Origin: Methylophaga nitratireducenticrescens
GTDB lineage: Bacteria; Pseudomonadota; Gammaproteobacteria; Nitrosococcales; Methylophagaceae
Length of the DNA stretch: 64,000 bases
Direction of reading: 5' to 3'
Assembly: GCF_000260985.4 (NCBI RefSeq)
Contig: NC_017857.3
Coordinates: 2,046,001-2,110,000, forward strand
Positions within the stretch are counted from its first letter, which is position 1. Each line of letters begins with the position of its first letter. Below the pieces are notes generated by a model. It saw only the letters and a list, made by a program, of their open reading frames with translations, had not been told where the DNA came from and ran no database searches. This document shows positions 47,861-61,258 of the stretch, piece by piece. A program made the position numbers and the translations under genes.

Positions 47861-48733
47861 GGCTTTTTGCGCATGTAGTCGATTTTCAGCTTCATCCCAA
47901 ACGACACTTTGATGACCGTCAATTACATCTGCCGTCACTTCTTCACCGCGATGTGCTGGCAGACAATGCATAAATAATGCATCTGTTGCGGCTTGTTGCA
48001 TGACCTTTTTATCCACCTGAAACGAAGCAAATGCGGCTTCACGTTTTCGCTGTTCCTCTTCCTGGCCCATGCTGGCCCAGACATCCGTTACCACTAAATC
48101 AGCATGCTCAGCAGCCTGTATAGGGTCATTAAACAGCCGAATCTGTGCATCTACTGCATTGATAACCTCTGTTTTTGGCTCATAGCCTTCAGGGGTGGCA
48201 ATATTTAAATTAAAACCAAACTGCTGCGCAGCATTGATATAGGAGTGGCACATATTATTGCCATCACCAATCCACACGACCGTTTTGCCGCGAATATCAC
48301 CACGATGTTCCTGATAAGTTTGCATATCAGCCAGTAATTGGCAGGGATGGTAATCATCGGTCAATGCATTAATCACCGGAACTGCTGAATATTTAGCGAA
48401 GATTTCAATTTTGCTATGCTCGAAGGTTCTGATCATTACGGCATCAACCATGCTGGAAATAACTCTGGCGGAGTCTTCAATCGGCTCGCCTCTACCCAGC
48501 TGAGTATCATCCGGAGACAAAAAAATTGCTCCCCCCCCAAACTGCACCATCGCTGATTCAAACGATACACGGGTACGGGTGGAGGATTTTTCAAAAATCA
48601 TCGCCAGTACTTTGTTTTTCAAAGGCTGATAACTTTTACCTGCCTTATGCATTTTTTTCAGTTCAGAAGCTCGATTAATCAGTTGGGTGAGCTCTGCTGG
48701 TGATAAATCTTTGAGCGTTAGAAAATGCCTCAT
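47837..48733 (-). CDS. argF: Ornithine carbamoyltransferase
   Basis: This enzyme makes citrulline from ornithine and carbamoyl phosphate. The 298-residue protein has the carbamoyl-phosphate motif [10 protein letters not shown] (about 50-59), HPCQLLADM (about 127) and the ornithine-loop [12 protein letters not shown] (about 263). It follows argD by 1 nt, so the two form an arginine biosynthesis operon. No arginine repressor box was identified upstream. Confidence 0.96.
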   Translation of the reverse strand: MRHFLTLKDLSPAELTQLINRASELKKMHKAGKSYQPLKNKVLAMIFEKSSTRTRVSFESAMVQFGGGAIFLSPDDTQLGRGEPIEDSARVISSMVDAVMIRTFEHSKIEIFAKYSAVPVINALTDDYHPCQLLADMQTYQEHRGDIRGKTVVWIGDGNNMCHSYINAAQQFGFNLNIATPEGYEPKTEVINAVDAQIRLFNDPIQAAEHADLVVTDVWASMGQEEEQRKREAAFASFQVDKKVMQQAATDALFMHCLPAHRGEEVTADVIDGHQSVVWDEAENRLHAQKALLEFLCA

Positions 48734-48734
48734 A

Positions 48735-49934
48735 TCACGCTACGCTCTCTACAGATCGTGTCGCCAAAAAGGTTTTGACCAATTGACTAACCTTGTTAAC
48801 AATCAGTTCAGATTCATCTGAATTAATAATCAGTGGTGGCAACAAACGAATAACTTTTTCGGAAGTCACATTAATCAGAATATTCTCCTGCAAAGCGGCT
48901 TTAACCAGCTCTGTACATGATGTGGTCAATTCGATGCCAAACATGAATCCTAAATGACGAATCTGTTTAACGCCTTCAGTCTTACCCAGTTGTTGTTTGA
49001 AATTCTGGTACATCTTCTCACCAAGCCTGGTGACATAATCCAGTAACTGCTCTTTTTCAATAGTGTTTAATACCGCTAAGGCAGCGCTGCAGGATAAAGG
49101 ATTGCCGCCAAAGGTTGAAGCGTGATTTCCAGCTTGTAACACGTCTTTCCCCAAACCAGCAACCAGACATGCGCCAATCGGCATTCCATTGCCCAGACCT
49201 TTCGCCAGCGTCATTACATCTGGCAATAAACCTGGTTTATGTTGAAAAGCAAACCATTTGCCGGTCCGCCCGATACCCGTCTGAACTTCATCAAGCATCA
49301 TCAGTAATTTGCGTTGTGTACATAAATCCCGGATTGCAGAGAGATATTCACTGTCAGGGATTTTTATACCTCCCTCACCCTGAACGGGTTCAACTAAAAC
49401 AGCAACCGCTTCCGGCCAGTGACTGGCCGCCATACGCACAGCATCAATATCATTGTATGGAACCCGCACAAATCCAGACACCAGGGGTTCAAAACCAACT
49501 TGAACCTTCGTGTTACCTGTTGCGGTCAATGTTGCCATAGTCCTACCATGAAAGCTGCCGTCCATGACAATAATAACTGGCTTATCAATACCTTTATTAT
49601 GTCCATACTTGCGTGCAATCTTGATCGCTGCCTCATTGGCCTCGGCGCCGGAATTACAGAAAAAAGCCTGATCCATCCCTGAAAGTTGCGTCAGCTTATC
49701 CGCCAATAACTGTTGTTTTTCAATGTGATAAACATTGGAGGTGTGTACCAGTGTTGCAGCCTGCTCAGAAATAGCTCGCGTTACGGCAGGGTGACAATGA
49801 CCAAGATTACAAACCGCAATTCCACTTAATGCATCAAGATATCGCTCGCCACGGGTATCCGTCAGCCAGGCTCCTTCGCCTTTTGCAAATGTAATATCTA
49901 AACGTCTATAAGTAGGCATGACAGATTCGGTCAT
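48735..49934 (-). CDS. argD: Acetylornithine aminotransferase
   Basis: ArgD is a PLP enzyme of arginine synthesis that may also serve lysine synthesis as succinyldiaminopimelate transaminase. The 399-residue protein has [17 protein letters not shown] (about 92-108), GSFHGRT (about 127), the PLP aspartate in [16 protein letters not shown] (about 212) and the Schiff-base lysine in [14 protein letters not shown] (about 246). It is the first gene of argD-argF. Confidence 0.95.
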   Translation of the reverse strand: MTESVMPTYRRLDITFAKGEGAWLTDTRGERYLDALSGIAVCNLGHCHPAVTRAISEQAATLVHTSNVYHIEKQQLLADKLTQLSGMDQAFFCNSGAEANEAAIKIARKYGHNKGIDKPVIIVMDGSFHGRTMATLTATGNTKVQVGFEPLVSGFVRVPYNDIDAVRMAASHWPEAVAVLVEPVQGEGGIKIPDSEYLSAIRDLCTQRKLLMMLDEVQTGIGRTGKWFAFQHKPGLLPDVMTLAKGLGNGMPIGACLVAGLGKDVLQAGNHASTFGGNPLSCSAALAVLNTIEKEQLLDYVTRLGEKMYQNFKQQLGKTEGVKQIRHLGFMFGIELTTSCTELVKAALQENILINVTSEKVIRLLPPLIINSDESELIVNKVSQLVKTFLATRSVESVA

Positions 49935-50004
49935 GGTATTAAACTCCCTGCCTGTTTTTCAAGGCGACTGCTCAGCAGTTATTTCTGCTGGAATGAAACG
50001 AAAA

Positions 50005-50031
50005 ATGGCAGTTTCAAAAGAAAACTGCCAT
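50005..50031 (-). terminator. Rho-independent terminator of sodB
   Basis: A 10-bp perfect stem (ATGGCAGTTT at 50005-50014, AAACTGCCAT at 50022-50031) is followed on the minus strand by TTTTTCGTTT. It lies in the gap after sodB. A second inverted repeat, TTAGTCAG/CTGACTAA (50061-50090), lies closer to the sodB stop and may add to it. Confidence 0.8.
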
Positions 50032-50099
50032 ATTCCAAAAACCATAAATTATATAACGAATTAGTCAGCAGTCATAAGACTACTGACTAATCTTAACGT

Positions 50100-50681
50100 T
50101 TATGCTGCGAAATTAGCCGCAACAAAATCCCAATTTACCAGTGTCCAGAATGATTCCAGATATTTAGGACGGGCATTTCGGTAATCAATGTAGTAGGCAT
50201 GTTCCCAAACATCACAGGTCAATAATGGTGTCTGGCCTGCTGTAAGCGGGCAACCAGCATTGCTGGTATTCACAATCTCAATGCTGCCATCAGCATTTTT
50301 TACCAGCCAGGTCCAGCCTGAACCGAAATTAGTGGTAGCCGACTTGGTAAATTGATCTTTGAATTCTGCAAATGAACCAAACTTGGCATCAATTGCAGCG
50401 GCCAGATCACCAGAAACAGCATCTTTGCCATTCGGTGTCAGGCAGTTCCAGTAGAAAGTGTGATTCCAAACCTGTGCAGCATTATTGAAAACACCACCAC
50501 TGGATTTAGTGATAATGGTTTCCAGCGGTTGACCTTCAAATTCGGTTCCAGGAACCAGATTGTTCAGGTTGTTTACATATGTTTGGTGATGTTTACCGTA
50601 ATGGTATTCAAGAGTCTCTGCAGAGATGTGTGGTTCCAAAGCATCTTTTGCATAAGGAAGTGGTGGCAATTCAAAAGCCAT
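50100..50681 (-). CDS. sodB: Superoxide dismutase [Fe]
   Basis: This cytoplasmic enzyme dismutates superoxide. The 193-residue protein (E. coli SodB 193) begins [19 protein letters not shown]. Metal ligands are visible as His in [13 protein letters not shown] (about 27), His in [10 protein letters not shown] (about 74), and Asp and His in [13 protein letters not shown] (about 157 and 161). Overall similarity favours Fe over Mn. It is flanked by terminators and by the rimI gene, and its own promoter is presumably upstream; rimI-holD run in the same direction before it. No Fur box was recognised. Confidence 0.95.
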   Translation of the reverse strand: MAFELPPLPYAKDALEPHISAETLEYHYGKHHQTYVNNLNNLVPGTEFEGQPLETIITKSSGGVFNNAAQVWNHTFYWNCLTPNGKDAVSGDLAAAIDAKFGSFAEFKDQFTKSATTNFGSGWTWLVKNADGSIEIVNTSNAGCPLTAGQTPLLTCDVWEHAYYIDYRNARPKYLESFWTLVNWDFVAANFAA

Positions 50682-50742
50682 AAAAAATCTCCTTGATTGA
50701 AAATAACCAACGTAAACCCGTTAGTCTAAGTGAGGGCATGTC

Positions 50743-51222
50743 TTATAGCAAGTTTTGACCAAGCTGCGCGAACATGCCAAGTTCCAGTCCCATCAACACG
50801 CCATCTTCCCTGCCCTGTTCAGCAGGATAATAACCTCGACGCACTGACATTTCATTAAAACCGGTTGATAAATAAAGCTGTTGAGCCCTGATGTTACTTG
50901 CTCGAACTTCTAATACGATAATTGCAGCAGATTGTTCAAGTGCAGTCTCAATGACATGATTCAGAATCTGTCTACCAAAGCCTTTACCCTGATGACCGGG
51001 GTTGACGCAAATATTCAGTAAATGAACTTCGTCCAGAACAGATTGTACAACGCTGTAGCCAATTATTTCATTATCTTTTGCGTAGAGAAAAGTTCGATAA
51101 CCGCTTTTCAGACAGTCTTCAAAATTACCTTTGGACCAGGGAAAACGGTTTGACTGTTTTTCAATCTGCCAAACTTTTTCTATATCCGCCGGTTGCATTT
51201 GACTAATTGCTAATTCAGTCAC
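50743..51222 (-). CDS. rimI: Ribosomal protein S18 alanine N-acetyltransferase
   Basis: RimI is a GNAT acetyltransferase that acetylates the N-terminal alanine of ribosomal protein S18. The 159-residue protein shows the acetyl-CoA loop VNPGHQGKGFGRQIL (about 75-90), ARAxxL-like VRASNIRAQQLYLSTGF (about 109-125) and the end RRGYYPAEQGREDGVLMGLEL, which is typical of RimI. It overlaps the putative holD gene by 8 bp, matching the holD-rimI order of E. coli. Confidence 0.92.
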   Translation of the reverse strand: MTELAISQMQPADIEKVWQIEKQSNRFPWSKGNFEDCLKSGYRTFLYAKDNEIIGYSVVQSVLDEVHLLNICVNPGHQGKGFGRQILNHVIETALEQSAAIIVLEVRASNIRAQQLYLSTGFNEMSVRRGYYPAEQGREDGVLMGLELGMFAQLGQNLL

Positions 51223-51709
51223 TCAGGTAAGCTCTTAAGTTCCGAAGTTGCTGGATGGTTTGCCACATCTCGAACTTCAGCAGTGGTTGCTCCAGCAATG
51301 TTCGCAGACTTGGACCAACCAACGTTTGCAAATTATTTTCGAGTTGCTGGCAGGATAATGTTTCATGGGGCTTTACGTTCAGTTTCGCTACCAATTCTGA
51401 ACCTAATACCAATGCTACGGTTTTATCAGCCGAAAACATCTTTAAAACGTTTAAATGCTGCTTATCCATCACTGTCACATCGTCCAGACTGATACCAATA
51501 CTACCAAAAAGGGCTCGTAGCAGACGATTTTCCACGGCGGTTAGCGCTTTTTCAGTAACAACTAGCCACGAATTTGTATAGTCAATATGATTAACAACTT
51601 CACTTTCCAAAGTGGTTAAATCAGATTTAACAACATCATCTTGTCGTTGCACCCAGACAGGAATACCCATCTGTTCAAGTGCAAAATATTGTTCAGCAGA
51701 TAAACGCAT
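51215..51709 (-). CDS. holD: putative DNA polymerase III psi subunit (HolD-like)
   Basis: This 164-residue protein is of weak overall similarity to anything I know with certainty. The start RLSAEQYFALEQMGIPVWVQRQ resembles HolD (psi), which starts with a peptide that binds the clamp loader and contains an LxxMGIxxW-like pattern. The middle has an alternating beta/alpha character, in keeping with the psi fold. The strongest argument is position directly before rimI, as in E. coli holD-rimI. Psi links the clamp loader to chi and SSB. It overlaps the leuA stop by 3 nt (ATGA). Confidence 0.65.
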   Translation of the reverse strand: MRLSAEQYFALEQMGIPVWVQRQDDVVKSDLTTLESEVVNHIDYTNSWLVVTEKALTAVENRLLRALFGSIGISLDDVTVMDKQHLNVLKMFSADKTVALVLGSELVAKLNVKPHETLSCQQLENNLQTLVGPSLRTLLEQPLLKFEMWQTIQQLRNLRAYLSD

Positions 51710-53241
51710 CAGACTTGCGGATGTGCCCGATCAGAGGGTAATAACATTTTATTGAGGGCATTAATGTAAGCTTTGGCGGAAGCGATAACGATATCAGTGT
51801 CAGTACCCTGGCCACTGACAATACGGCCACCTTTTTCCAGCCGGACGCTGACTTCTCCCTGAGAATCAGTGCCACTAGTGATATTGCTTACTGAATATAA
51901 TTGTAGCTCGGTATGACTCTGCACCATTGATTCAATCGCTTTAAAAGCGGCATCAACTGGGCCACTGCCCTTCATCTCAGTTTTAACTTCGCTATCGTCA
52001 ACCGCAAGGGTGACATTGGCCACCGGAATCTCTCCTGTTTCACTGCAGACCCGCATTGAAATCAGGCGAATCCGCTCGTTATCTTCCGTTAAAGTATCAC
52101 TGACAAGTGCTTGAATATCTTCATCAAATACTTCGTGTTTTTTATCTGCCAATTCTTTAAAGCGCATAAATGCTGTGTTTAAATCCTCTTCGGACTCCAG
52201 TTCAATTCCCAACTCTTTTAATCGTGAACGAAAGGCGTTGCGTCCGGAATGTTTGCCAAGAACCATACGATTTGTGTTCCAGCCCACATCTTCAGCACGC
52301 ATGATTTCATACGTTTCGCGATTTTTCAGTACACCATCCTGATGAATACCAGATTCATGGGCAAAGGCATTGGCACCGACAATTGCTTTGTTCGGTTGCA
52401 CTATAAAACCGGTGACACCTGAAACCAGACGTGAAGCAGCCAATATTTGTGTGGTATCCAGGCGGGTATCACAATCAAACATATCCTGACGTGTTCGCAC
52501 GGCCATCACCACCTCTTCTAAAGAAGCATTGCCGGCTCTTTCGCCCAGTCCATTAATGGTACATTCAACTTGTCGGGCACCATTCATAACGGCTGAGAGC
52601 GAATTAGCTACCGCCAGACCCAAATCGTTATGACAATGCACCGAGAAAATAGCTTTATCCGAGTTTGGAATACGTTCACGCAGGTTTTTGATTAACTCGC
52701 CAAACTGATGCGGCAGGTTATAGCCAACCGTATCAGGAATATTTAATGTTCTGGCTCCAGCATCAATAACCGCTTCCAGCACCCGGCAGAGAAAATCCAA
52801 ATCACTACGCCCCGCATCCTCAGGCGAAAACTCAACATCATCAGTATATTGGTGTGCCCGTTTCACAGCCTTCACAGCATTTTCAATCACTTCATCCGGT
52901 TGCATTCGCAATTTCATCTGCATATGGATTGGTGAGGTGGCAATAAAAGTATGGATACGAGAGGCATTGGCTGGTTTAAGCGCTTCACCGGCCCGATCAA
53001 TATCTTTGTCCAGGGCACGAGCCAAACCACAGATACGGCTGTCCTTCACCGCTTTAGCAACAGCTTGTACCGCTTCAAAATCACCAATACTGGCAATCGG
53101 AAAACCAGCCTCAATAATATCGACACGCATACGCTCCAGAGATTTGGCAATCCGCACCTTTTCATCTTTGGTCATCGATGCGCCAGGACTCTGCTCCCCA
53201 TCACGCAATGTGGTATCAAATATTATTAACTGGTCTTTCAT
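51709..53241 (-). CDS. leuA: 2-isopropylmalate synthase
   Basis: LeuA condenses acetyl-CoA with 2-ketoisovalerate, the first step of leucine synthesis. The 510-residue protein begins [20 protein letters not shown], with the metal-binding Asp and catalytic Arg in the TTLRDGEQ motif. It has HCHNDLGLA (about 204) and [10 protein letters not shown] (about 230), and a C-terminal regulatory domain (about 390-510) that binds leucine for feedback. The start at 53241 is supported by GGAG upstream and by homology; the frame extends 13 codons further. leuBCD are not in the window. Confidence 0.95.
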   Translation of the reverse strand: MKDQLIIFDTTLRDGEQSPGASMTKDEKVRIAKSLERMRVDIIEAGFPIASIGDFEAVQAVAKAVKDSRICGLARALDKDIDRAGEALKPANASRIHTFIATSPIHMQMKLRMQPDEVIENAVKAVKRAHQYTDDVEFSPEDAGRSDLDFLCRVLEAVIDAGARTLNIPDTVGYNLPHQFGELIKNLRERIPNSDKAIFSVHCHNDLGLAVANSLSAVMNGARQVECTINGLGERAGNASLEEVVMAVRTRQDMFDCDTRLDTTQILAASRLVSGVTGFIVQPNKAIVGANAFAHESGIHQDGVLKNRETYEIMRAEDVGWNTNRMVLGKHSGRNAFRSRLKELGIELESEEDLNTAFMRFKELADKKHEVFDEDIQALVSDTLTEDNERIRLISMRVCSETGEIPVANVTLAVDDSEVKTEMKGSGPVDAAFKAIESMVQSHTELQLYSVSNITSGTDSQGEVSVRLEKGGRIVSGQGTDTDIVIASAKAYINALNKMLLPSDRAHPQV

Positions 53242-53291
53242 TTCGTTCGCTCCGAACATTCTGCTCATCGCTGAGCACATTTTTTATGGTC

Positions 53292-53320
53292 ATTATAATG
53301 AGGTTAAATGAGGGTTGCAG
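53292..53320 (-). promoter_or_regulatory. predicted sigma-70 promoter of leuA
   Basis: On the minus strand CTGCAA (53315-53320) and a perfect TATAAT (53292-53297) are spaced by 17 bp. Initiation near 53285 would give a leader of about 45 nt. No leucine-rich leader peptide or attenuator is visible in it. Confidence 0.55.
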
Positions 53321-53407
53321 AAAGAATTGCAAGATTATTTCCCTCATAAACATCCATTTCTCGCACTGATGTGAAAAATGGTTCGTCTTGCCATCCTTCC
53401 GTTCGTT

Positions 53408-54151
53408 TTATTTTGATTGTGCGCGTTCGTTACGATGCTTACGCAATTGAATCAGTGTAAAAACCGGTCCGGAAATCGCATAGAGTAAAAATGCGGTGAA
53501 AAGAACAATTGGCGGATCTGTTGCAATAAGTGCAAAAACCAAAACCAAGCCCAGCATTACCATAAAGGGTACTTTGCCACGCAAATCCAGCTCTTTAAAA
53601 CTGTGGTAGCGCACCGTGCTAACCATAAGGATAGCTGTAGCAAACGTCAGTGGCACACCTACAAATGATAATAATGAGGGATCCAGTTGATTGTTATGTC
53701 CTACCCAGACCCAGCCAGCGATACAGGCTGCGGCGGCAGGACTTGGCAGTCCTTGAAAATAGCGTTTATCGGCAATTCCCACCTGAGTATTAAAGCGTGC
53801 CAGTCGTAAAGCACCACAAGCAGCGTAAATAAATGCCACCATCCAACCAAACTTACCTAAGCCATTCAAAGCCCACTCGAACATGACCAAAGCAGGAGCC
53901 AGCCCAAAGGCAACCATATCAGCAAGGCTGTCATACTCTGCTCCAAAAGCGCTTTGGGTATTGGTTAAACGAGCAATGCGACCATCCAGCCCATCCATAA
54001 CCATCGCAACAAAGATTGCGACTGCTGCAGTGGTGAAGTCGCCTCTTATTGCAGCAACAATGGCGTAGAAACCCGCAAATAGACAGGCTGTGGTAAATAG
54101 ATTCGGTAACAGATAAATGCCACGTTTTTGTTGTTCTTCATGGTTATCCAT
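53408..54151 (-). CDS. pssA: CDP-diacylglycerol-serine O-phosphatidyltransferase
   Basis: This integral membrane enzyme makes phosphatidylserine, the precursor of phosphatidylethanolamine. The 247-residue protein carries the CDP-alcohol phosphotransferase motif DGLDGRIARLTNTQSAFGAEYDSLAD (about 52-77, pattern DG-x2-AR-x8-G-x3-D-x3-D; given in pieces: DGLDGRIAR, then GAEYDSLAD) and about seven to eight hydrophobic helices. It is the membrane type, unlike the soluble E. coli PssA. It sits between ilvC and leuA on the same strand, separated from ilvC by a terminator. Confidence 0.92.
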   Translation of the reverse strand: MDNHEEQQKRGIYLLPNLFTTACLFAGFYAIVAAIRGDFTTAAVAIFVAMVMDGLDGRIARLTNTQSAFGAEYDSLADMVAFGLAPALVMFEWALNGLGKFGWMVAFIYAACGALRLARFNTQVGIADKRYFQGLPSPAAAACIAGWVWVGHNNQLDPSLLSFVGVPLTFATAILMVSTVRYHSFKELDLRGKVPFMVMLGLVLVFALIATDPPIVLFTAFLLYAISGPVFTLIQLRKHRNERAQSK

Positions 54152-54213
54152 AAATGTCCTGTATTCAGAGAAGAAGTGATTTCATTATGACATCCGTACC
54201 TTCATAAACAAAA

Positions 54214-54244
54214 TAAGGGCAGACTGCCAAGCAGTCTACCCTTA
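54214..54244 (-). terminator. terminator of the ilvI-ilvH-ilvC transcript
   Basis: TAAGGGCAGACTG (54214-54226) and CAGTCTACCCTTA (54232-54244) form a 13-bp stem with one mismatch and a 5-nt loop. On the minus strand TTTTGTTT follows. It lies 25 bp beyond the ilvC stop. Confidence 0.8.
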
Positions 54245-54268
54245 CCTGAGGACAACCAAAAATTGTGA

Positions 54269-55804
<1,536 letters not shown>

Positions 55805-55805
<1 letters not shown>

Positions 55806-57547
55806 TATGACAGCTCCCGCTCTGGATCTTGTGGTAAATCGCAATAGGGCGACATATGCATTTCATTATGCGCTTTACCTTGAGCGATCATCGGATACAC
55901 GTTTTCAGTTTGATCGGTCACAATATCCAGAAATACCAAACGATCTTTCATCGCAAAGGCTTCTTCCAGTTTGGGACGCAAATCTTCAACCCGTTCAATA
56001 CGAATACCCACATGACCATAACTTTCTGCCAGTTTGACAAAGTCAGGCAAGGATTCCATATAGGAATGTGAATAACGATTCTGATAGAAAAACTCCTGCC
56101 ACTGACGCACCATGCCAAGATAACGATTATTCAACGCTACAATTTTTACCGGCAAACCGTATTGCAGACAGGTAGATAGCTCCTGAATACACATCTGGAT
56201 ACTACCTTCACCTGTGATACAGATGACCGTTTCCTCAGGAAATGCCAATTGAACACCCATCGCTGCAGGTAACCCAAAGCCCATCGTTCCCAAACCACCT
56301 GAATTAATCCAGCGATTGGGTTTGCTGAAACCATAGTATTGAGCCGCCCACATCTGATGCTGACCAACATCTGAGGTTACATAGGCATCACCATTAGTGA
56401 TTTCATGAACCATCTCCACAACTGCCTGTGGTTTTATCTGATCGCTATTGCGATCATAGGACATACATTTTTTGGCACGCCAGCCGTTGATTATATCCCA
56501 CCAGTCGGTCAAAGCTGCTTGATCTGGTTTGGTCTTGTTCACTGAAAGCAATTGATTCATATCACTCAGGACCTCAGCTACATCGCCAACAATCGGAATA
56601 TCTACAGAAATTGTCTTGGATATGGATGACGGATCAATATCAATATGAATGATCTTGGCATGCGGACAGAATTCAGCAATTTTTCCAGTTACCCGATCAT
56701 CGAATCGTGCACCAATCGCAATCAGCACATCACAATCATGCATCGCCATATTAGCTTCATAGGTTCCATGCATACCTAGCATGCCAAGAAACTGTTGATC
56801 ATCCCAGGGAATTGAACCAAGTCCCATTAAAGTCGAGGTAACCGGGTAACCCAAGGTACTGACAAACGTCCGTAATGGTTCAGCAGCGTTACCTAACACA
56901 ACGCCACCACCAGTATAAATCATTGGTTTTTTTGCCGTCAGCATCAACTCAACTGCACGCTTTATCTGTCCCGGATGACCTTTAGTAACAGGTTGATAAG
57001 AGCGCATTTGAACGCTCTGCGGATAAATATACGGAATTTTGATATTGGGATCGGTGATATCTTTCGGCACGTCAACTACAACTGGACCTGGACGGCCTGT
57101 GGTCGCTACATAAAAAGCTTTTTTAATGGTTTCTGCCAGATCGTTAATATCTTTAACTAAAAAGTTATGTTTAACGCATGGACGTGTAATCCCCACCGAG
57201 TCAACTTCTTGAAAAGCATCACTGCCAATATTTGCCGTGGCTACCTGACCAGTAATAACAATCATAGGAACTGAGTCCATGTAGGCAGTGGCAATACCGG
57301 TAAGAGCATTTGTCGCTCCAGGACCTGACGTCACCAGAACCACACCCGGTTTACCCGTGGCACGCGCATAACCATCAGCAGCATGAGTTGCCGCCTGTTC
57401 ATGGCGCACAAGAATGTGCTTGACCTCTTCCTGGTTATACAGTGCATCGTATATATGCAGCACTGCACCACCCGGATAGCCAAACAAATACTCAACCCCT
57501 TCGTCTTTTAAACAATGGACCAGAATCTCGGCGCCGCTTAATTCCAC
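55805..57547 (-). CDS. ilvI: Acetolactate synthase large subunit
   Basis: This ThDP enzyme condenses two pyruvates, or pyruvate with 2-ketobutyrate, for branched-chain amino acids. The 580-residue protein has the ThDP glutamate in [16 protein letters not shown] (about 20-35), the FAD-binding middle domain, and the ThDP-Mg motif [29 protein letters not shown] in the C-terminal part (Asp position replaced by GEGS, about 450, as in IlvI/IlvB proteins). The start is GTG with GAGAGGAAG upstream. It leads the operon ilvI-ilvH-ilvC. The naming against ilvB is by similarity to the valine-sensitive IlvI/IlvH pair. Confidence 0.93.
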
Positions 57548-57600
57548 GTCTTCCTCTCTCGTATCGCTAACGCGATCTGCTTCAAAATATCAAACGGGTA

Positions 57601-57629
57601 AAGTTACTGTGAATGCCCGTCAAGGTCAA
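57601..57629 (-). promoter_or_regulatory. possible sigma-70 promoter of ilvI
   Basis: On the minus strand TTGACC (57624-57629) and TAACTT (57601-57606) are separated by 17 bp, about 55 bp before the GTG start. The -35 is good and the -10 is weak. No attenuator peptide rich in branched-chain codons is seen in the short leader. Confidence 0.4.
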
Positions 57630-57718
57630 GAAAAACTGCCTTCTGATGCAGTATCGCTGATTTGTCAGAAACAATTTTTTCATCTGCAAAGCTAAAGAGC
57701 TATGGCATAATCTGCTTC

Positions 57719-58765
57719 ATGAAGAAATCATCATTAAATTCTATTACCATTAGCCAGCCTGACGATTGGCATCTCCACTTGCGTGATAATAATGCCTTAA
57801 AGCGTACTGTTACAGATAGCGCAAGATGTTTCAAACGCGCAATTATTATGCCTAACCTGCGTCCTCCAGTGACCAATGTAGAACAAGCTAAGGCCTATCG
57901 CCAACGCATTCTTGATGCGCGTCCGACAGAGTCTGACTTTGAGCCATTGATGACGTTGTATCTGACTGATAATACGACTCCTGAAGATATTGTTGCGGCC
58001 AAGCAAGCCGGATTTATTAAAGCAGTCAAACTGTACCCGGCGGGTGCAACAACAAATTCAGATGCTGGTGTAACGGATATTACTCACTGTTATAAAACAC
58101 TGGAAATGATGCAAAAGGCTGGTATGCCTTTATTGTTGCATGGTGAAGTGACTCATCATGAAACCGATATTTTTGATCGTGAAAAGGCATTCATCGACGA
58201 AAAACTGATTCCACTGTTAAGAGACTTTCCAGAACTGAAAATTGTTTTTGAACATATTACGACCAAAGATGCTGCAGACTTTGTCGCCCAGGCCAGCAAC
58301 TTTGTGGCAGCAACGATAACCCCCCATCATTTATTACTGAATCGCAACGATATGCTGGTGGGCGGGATTCGGCCTCATCATTTCTGCCTGCCGGTGCTGA
58401 AACGGAATACCCATCAGAAAGCGTTGATTGCTGCCGCAACCAGCAGTAATCCGAAGTTCTTTCTGGGAACCGACAGTGCGCCACATACCAGAGACAGTAA
58501 AGAAAATGCCTGTGGCTGTGCAGGGATCTACAGCGCACATGCCGCTATAGAGCTGTATGCCGAAGTGTTTGACAGCTATGAATGTCTGGATAAACTCGAA
58601 GGGTTTGCCAGTTTCTATGGTGCAGATTTTTATGGGTTACCCAGAAACGAGCAGCAAATTACTTTGCAAAAAACCGATTGGCAGGTTGCTGAAACATTGG
58701 CATTTGGCGATGAAACACTGGTACCCATGCGCGCAGGTGAAACCATTCACTGGAAACTGGTTTAA
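57719..58765 (+). CDS. pyrC: Dihydroorotase
   Basis: PyrC cyclises carbamoyl aspartate to dihydroorotate in pyrimidine synthesis. The 348-residue protein (E. coli 348) is the short class II type: [10 protein letters not shown] with two zinc histidines (about 17-21), the carboxylated lysine in [13 protein letters not shown] (about 103), histidines in [10 protein letters not shown] (about 139) and FEHITT (about 177), and the aspartate in [15 protein letters not shown] (about 250). I start at the ATG of [13 protein letters not shown]; an upstream TTG would add 19 unlikely residues. A CATAAT box lies only a few bases before the ATG. Confidence 0.96.
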   Translation: MKKSSLNSITISQPDDWHLHLRDNNALKRTVTDSARCFKRAIIMPNLRPPVTNVEQAKAYRQRILDARPTESDFEPLMTLYLTDNTTPEDIVAAKQAGFIKAVKLYPAGATTNSDAGVTDITHCYKTLEMMQKAGMPLLLHGEVTHHETDIFDREKAFIDEKLIPLLRDFPELKIVFEHITTKDAADFVAQASNFVAATITPHHLLLNRNDMLVGGIRPHHFCLPVLKRNTHQKALIAAATSSNPKFFLGTDSAPHTRDSKENACGCAGIYSAHAAIELYAEVFDSYECLDKLEGFASFYGADFYGLPRNEQQITLQKTDWQVAETLAFGDETLVPMRAGETIHWKLV

Positions 58766-58769
58766 AAGT

Positions 58770-58791
58770 CCCGGCCTGCGTACAGGCCGGG
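58770..58791. terminator. bidirectional terminator between pyrC and metY
   Basis: CCCGGCCTG (58770-58778) and CAGGCCGGG (58783-58791) form a perfect 9-bp GC stem with a 4-nt loop. ATTATTTATTT follows on the plus strand and ACTTTTAAA on the minus strand, so it can serve both convergent genes. Confidence 0.85.
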
Positions 58792-58800
58792 ATTATTTAT

Positions 58801-60087
<1,287 letters not shown>

Positions 60088-60222
60088 TTATTATTGTGTT
60101 CCGAGTTTACGACGATGGGAATGAAATGCAATATCGCTTGAATTTTTATCGTCGTATCTCCATATGATATATAAGCGTCACCAAATAATTCCACAAAACC
60201 ACAAATTTCAGGAGACACAACC

Positions 60223-60900
60223 ATGAAAATATTAGTGGTATTAACTTCGCACGATAAGCTTGGCAATACCGGTGAAAAAACCGATTTCTGGTTAGAAGAA
60301 CTTGCAGCACCGTATTACGCAATGAAAGATGCCGGGGTAGAAATCACACTGGCCTCACCCAAAGGCGGGCAACCGCCACTGGATCCGAAAAGCAATCAGC
60401 CTGACTTTCAAACAGACGCTACCCGGCGTTTTGAAAATGATACTGAAGCTAAAAACCGATTGGCAAACACAGTTAAATTAGCCGACGTACACGCCGCTGA
60501 TTATGATGCAGTGTTTTACCCAGGCGGACATGGTCCGTTATGGGATTTAACCGAAGACAAACAGTCAATTGCGTTAATTGACAGTTTCGTTCTCGCCAAT
60601 AAACCAGTGGCGGCAGTCTGTCATGCCCCGGCAGTTTTATTACACGTTAAAACCATTGGGGATGATCCATGGATTAAAGGTAAACAGTTGACTGCATTTT
60701 CAAATAGTGAAGAAGATGCGGTAGGCTTATCTGATGTTGTACCCTTTTTACTTGAAGATGCTCTTAAACAACATGGTGCAATCTTTAAGAAAGGGGACGA
60801 CTGGAGTTCATTCGTGGTTACGGATGGCATTTTGATTACAGGACAAAATCCGGCTTCGTCAGAAGCCACGGCCAAAACCCTGTTAAAACAGCTGGCATAA
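60223..60900 (+). CDS. DJ-1/PfpI superfamily protein, Hsp31-like
   Basis: This is a 225-residue cytoplasmic protein of the type 1 glutamine-amidotransferase-like fold. The nucleophile-elbow cysteine is in AAVCHAPAVLL (about 130), a glutamate lies in the early ELAAPYYAMKDAGVEITLASPKGG region, and YPGGHGPLWDL (about 106-116) precedes the elbow. This is the Hsp31/HchA-like branch, whose members act as glutathione-independent glyoxalase and deglycase-like stress proteins. Which activity applies here is not settled. It has a GGAGACACAACC leader before the ATG and is divergent from the broken metY. Confidence 0.88.
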   Translation: MKILVVLTSHDKLGNTGEKTDFWLEELAAPYYAMKDAGVEITLASPKGGQPPLDPKSNQPDFQTDATRRFENDTEAKNRLANTVKLADVHAADYDAVFYPGGHGPLWDLTEDKQSIALIDSFVLANKPVAAVCHAPAVLLHVKTIGDDPWIKGKQLTAFSNSEEDAVGLSDVVPFLLEDALKQHGAIFKKGDDWSSFVVTDGILITGQNPASSEATAKTLLKQLA

Positions 60901-60933
60901 GTCGGCAATTTACAAATCAATTACGGAACTATT

Positions 60934-61215
60934 ATGGCTAGAGCAACCGCACGACACATCCTGGTGGACAGTGAAGAAATCTGTCTGGAATTGAAACGCG
61001 AAATCGAAGAAGGCGCAGACTTTGCTGCCGTCGCCAAAGAACATTCTTCCTGTCCATCCAGTCGCCAAGGTGGCGATCTGGGCGAATTTGGCCCTGGCAT
61101 GATGGTGCCGGAATTCGATAAAGTTGTTTTCTCCGCCCCGGTAAACACTGTTCAGGGCCCGGTTAAAACTCAATTTGGTTATCATTTGCTGGAAGTCACC
61201 AGCCGCACTGAATAA
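60934..61215 (+). CDS. ppiC: Parvulin-type peptidyl-prolyl cis-trans isomerase C
   Basis: PpiC is a small cytoplasmic rotamase. The 93 residues equal E. coli PpiC in length and form a single parvulin domain: ARHILVDSEEICLELKREIEEGADF (first part ARHILVDSEE, about 5-14), HSSCPSSRQGGDLGEFGPGMMVPEFDKVVF as the central block with the conserved Gly-Gly-Asp-Leu-Gly, and TQFGYHLLEV near the end. There is no signal peptide. It is followed by a strong terminator. Confidence 0.94.
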   Translation: MARATARHILVDSEEICLELKREIEEGADFAAVAKEHSSCPSSRQGGDLGEFGPGMMVPEFDKVVFSAPVNTVQGPVKTQFGYHLLEVTSRTE

Positions 61216-61233
61216 GGTCGTTGATACACCCCG

Positions 61234-61256
61234 AAAGCCCGGTCTTGCCGGGCTTT
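61234..61256 (+). terminator. Rho-independent terminator of ppiC
   Basis: AAAGCCCGG (61234-61242) and CCGGGCTTT (61248-61256) form a 9-bp stem with a 5-nt loop and a T-run to 61260. The T-run covers the stop codon of the convergent dinG gene. Confidence 0.9.
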
Positions 61257-61258
61257 TT

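Noticed and set aside
57662-57718. Leaderless pyrC or a regulatory leader like that of E. coli pyrC
   Set aside because: A CATAAT box close to the ATG is suggestive, but its -35 match is poor and no attenuator-like hairpin is visible.
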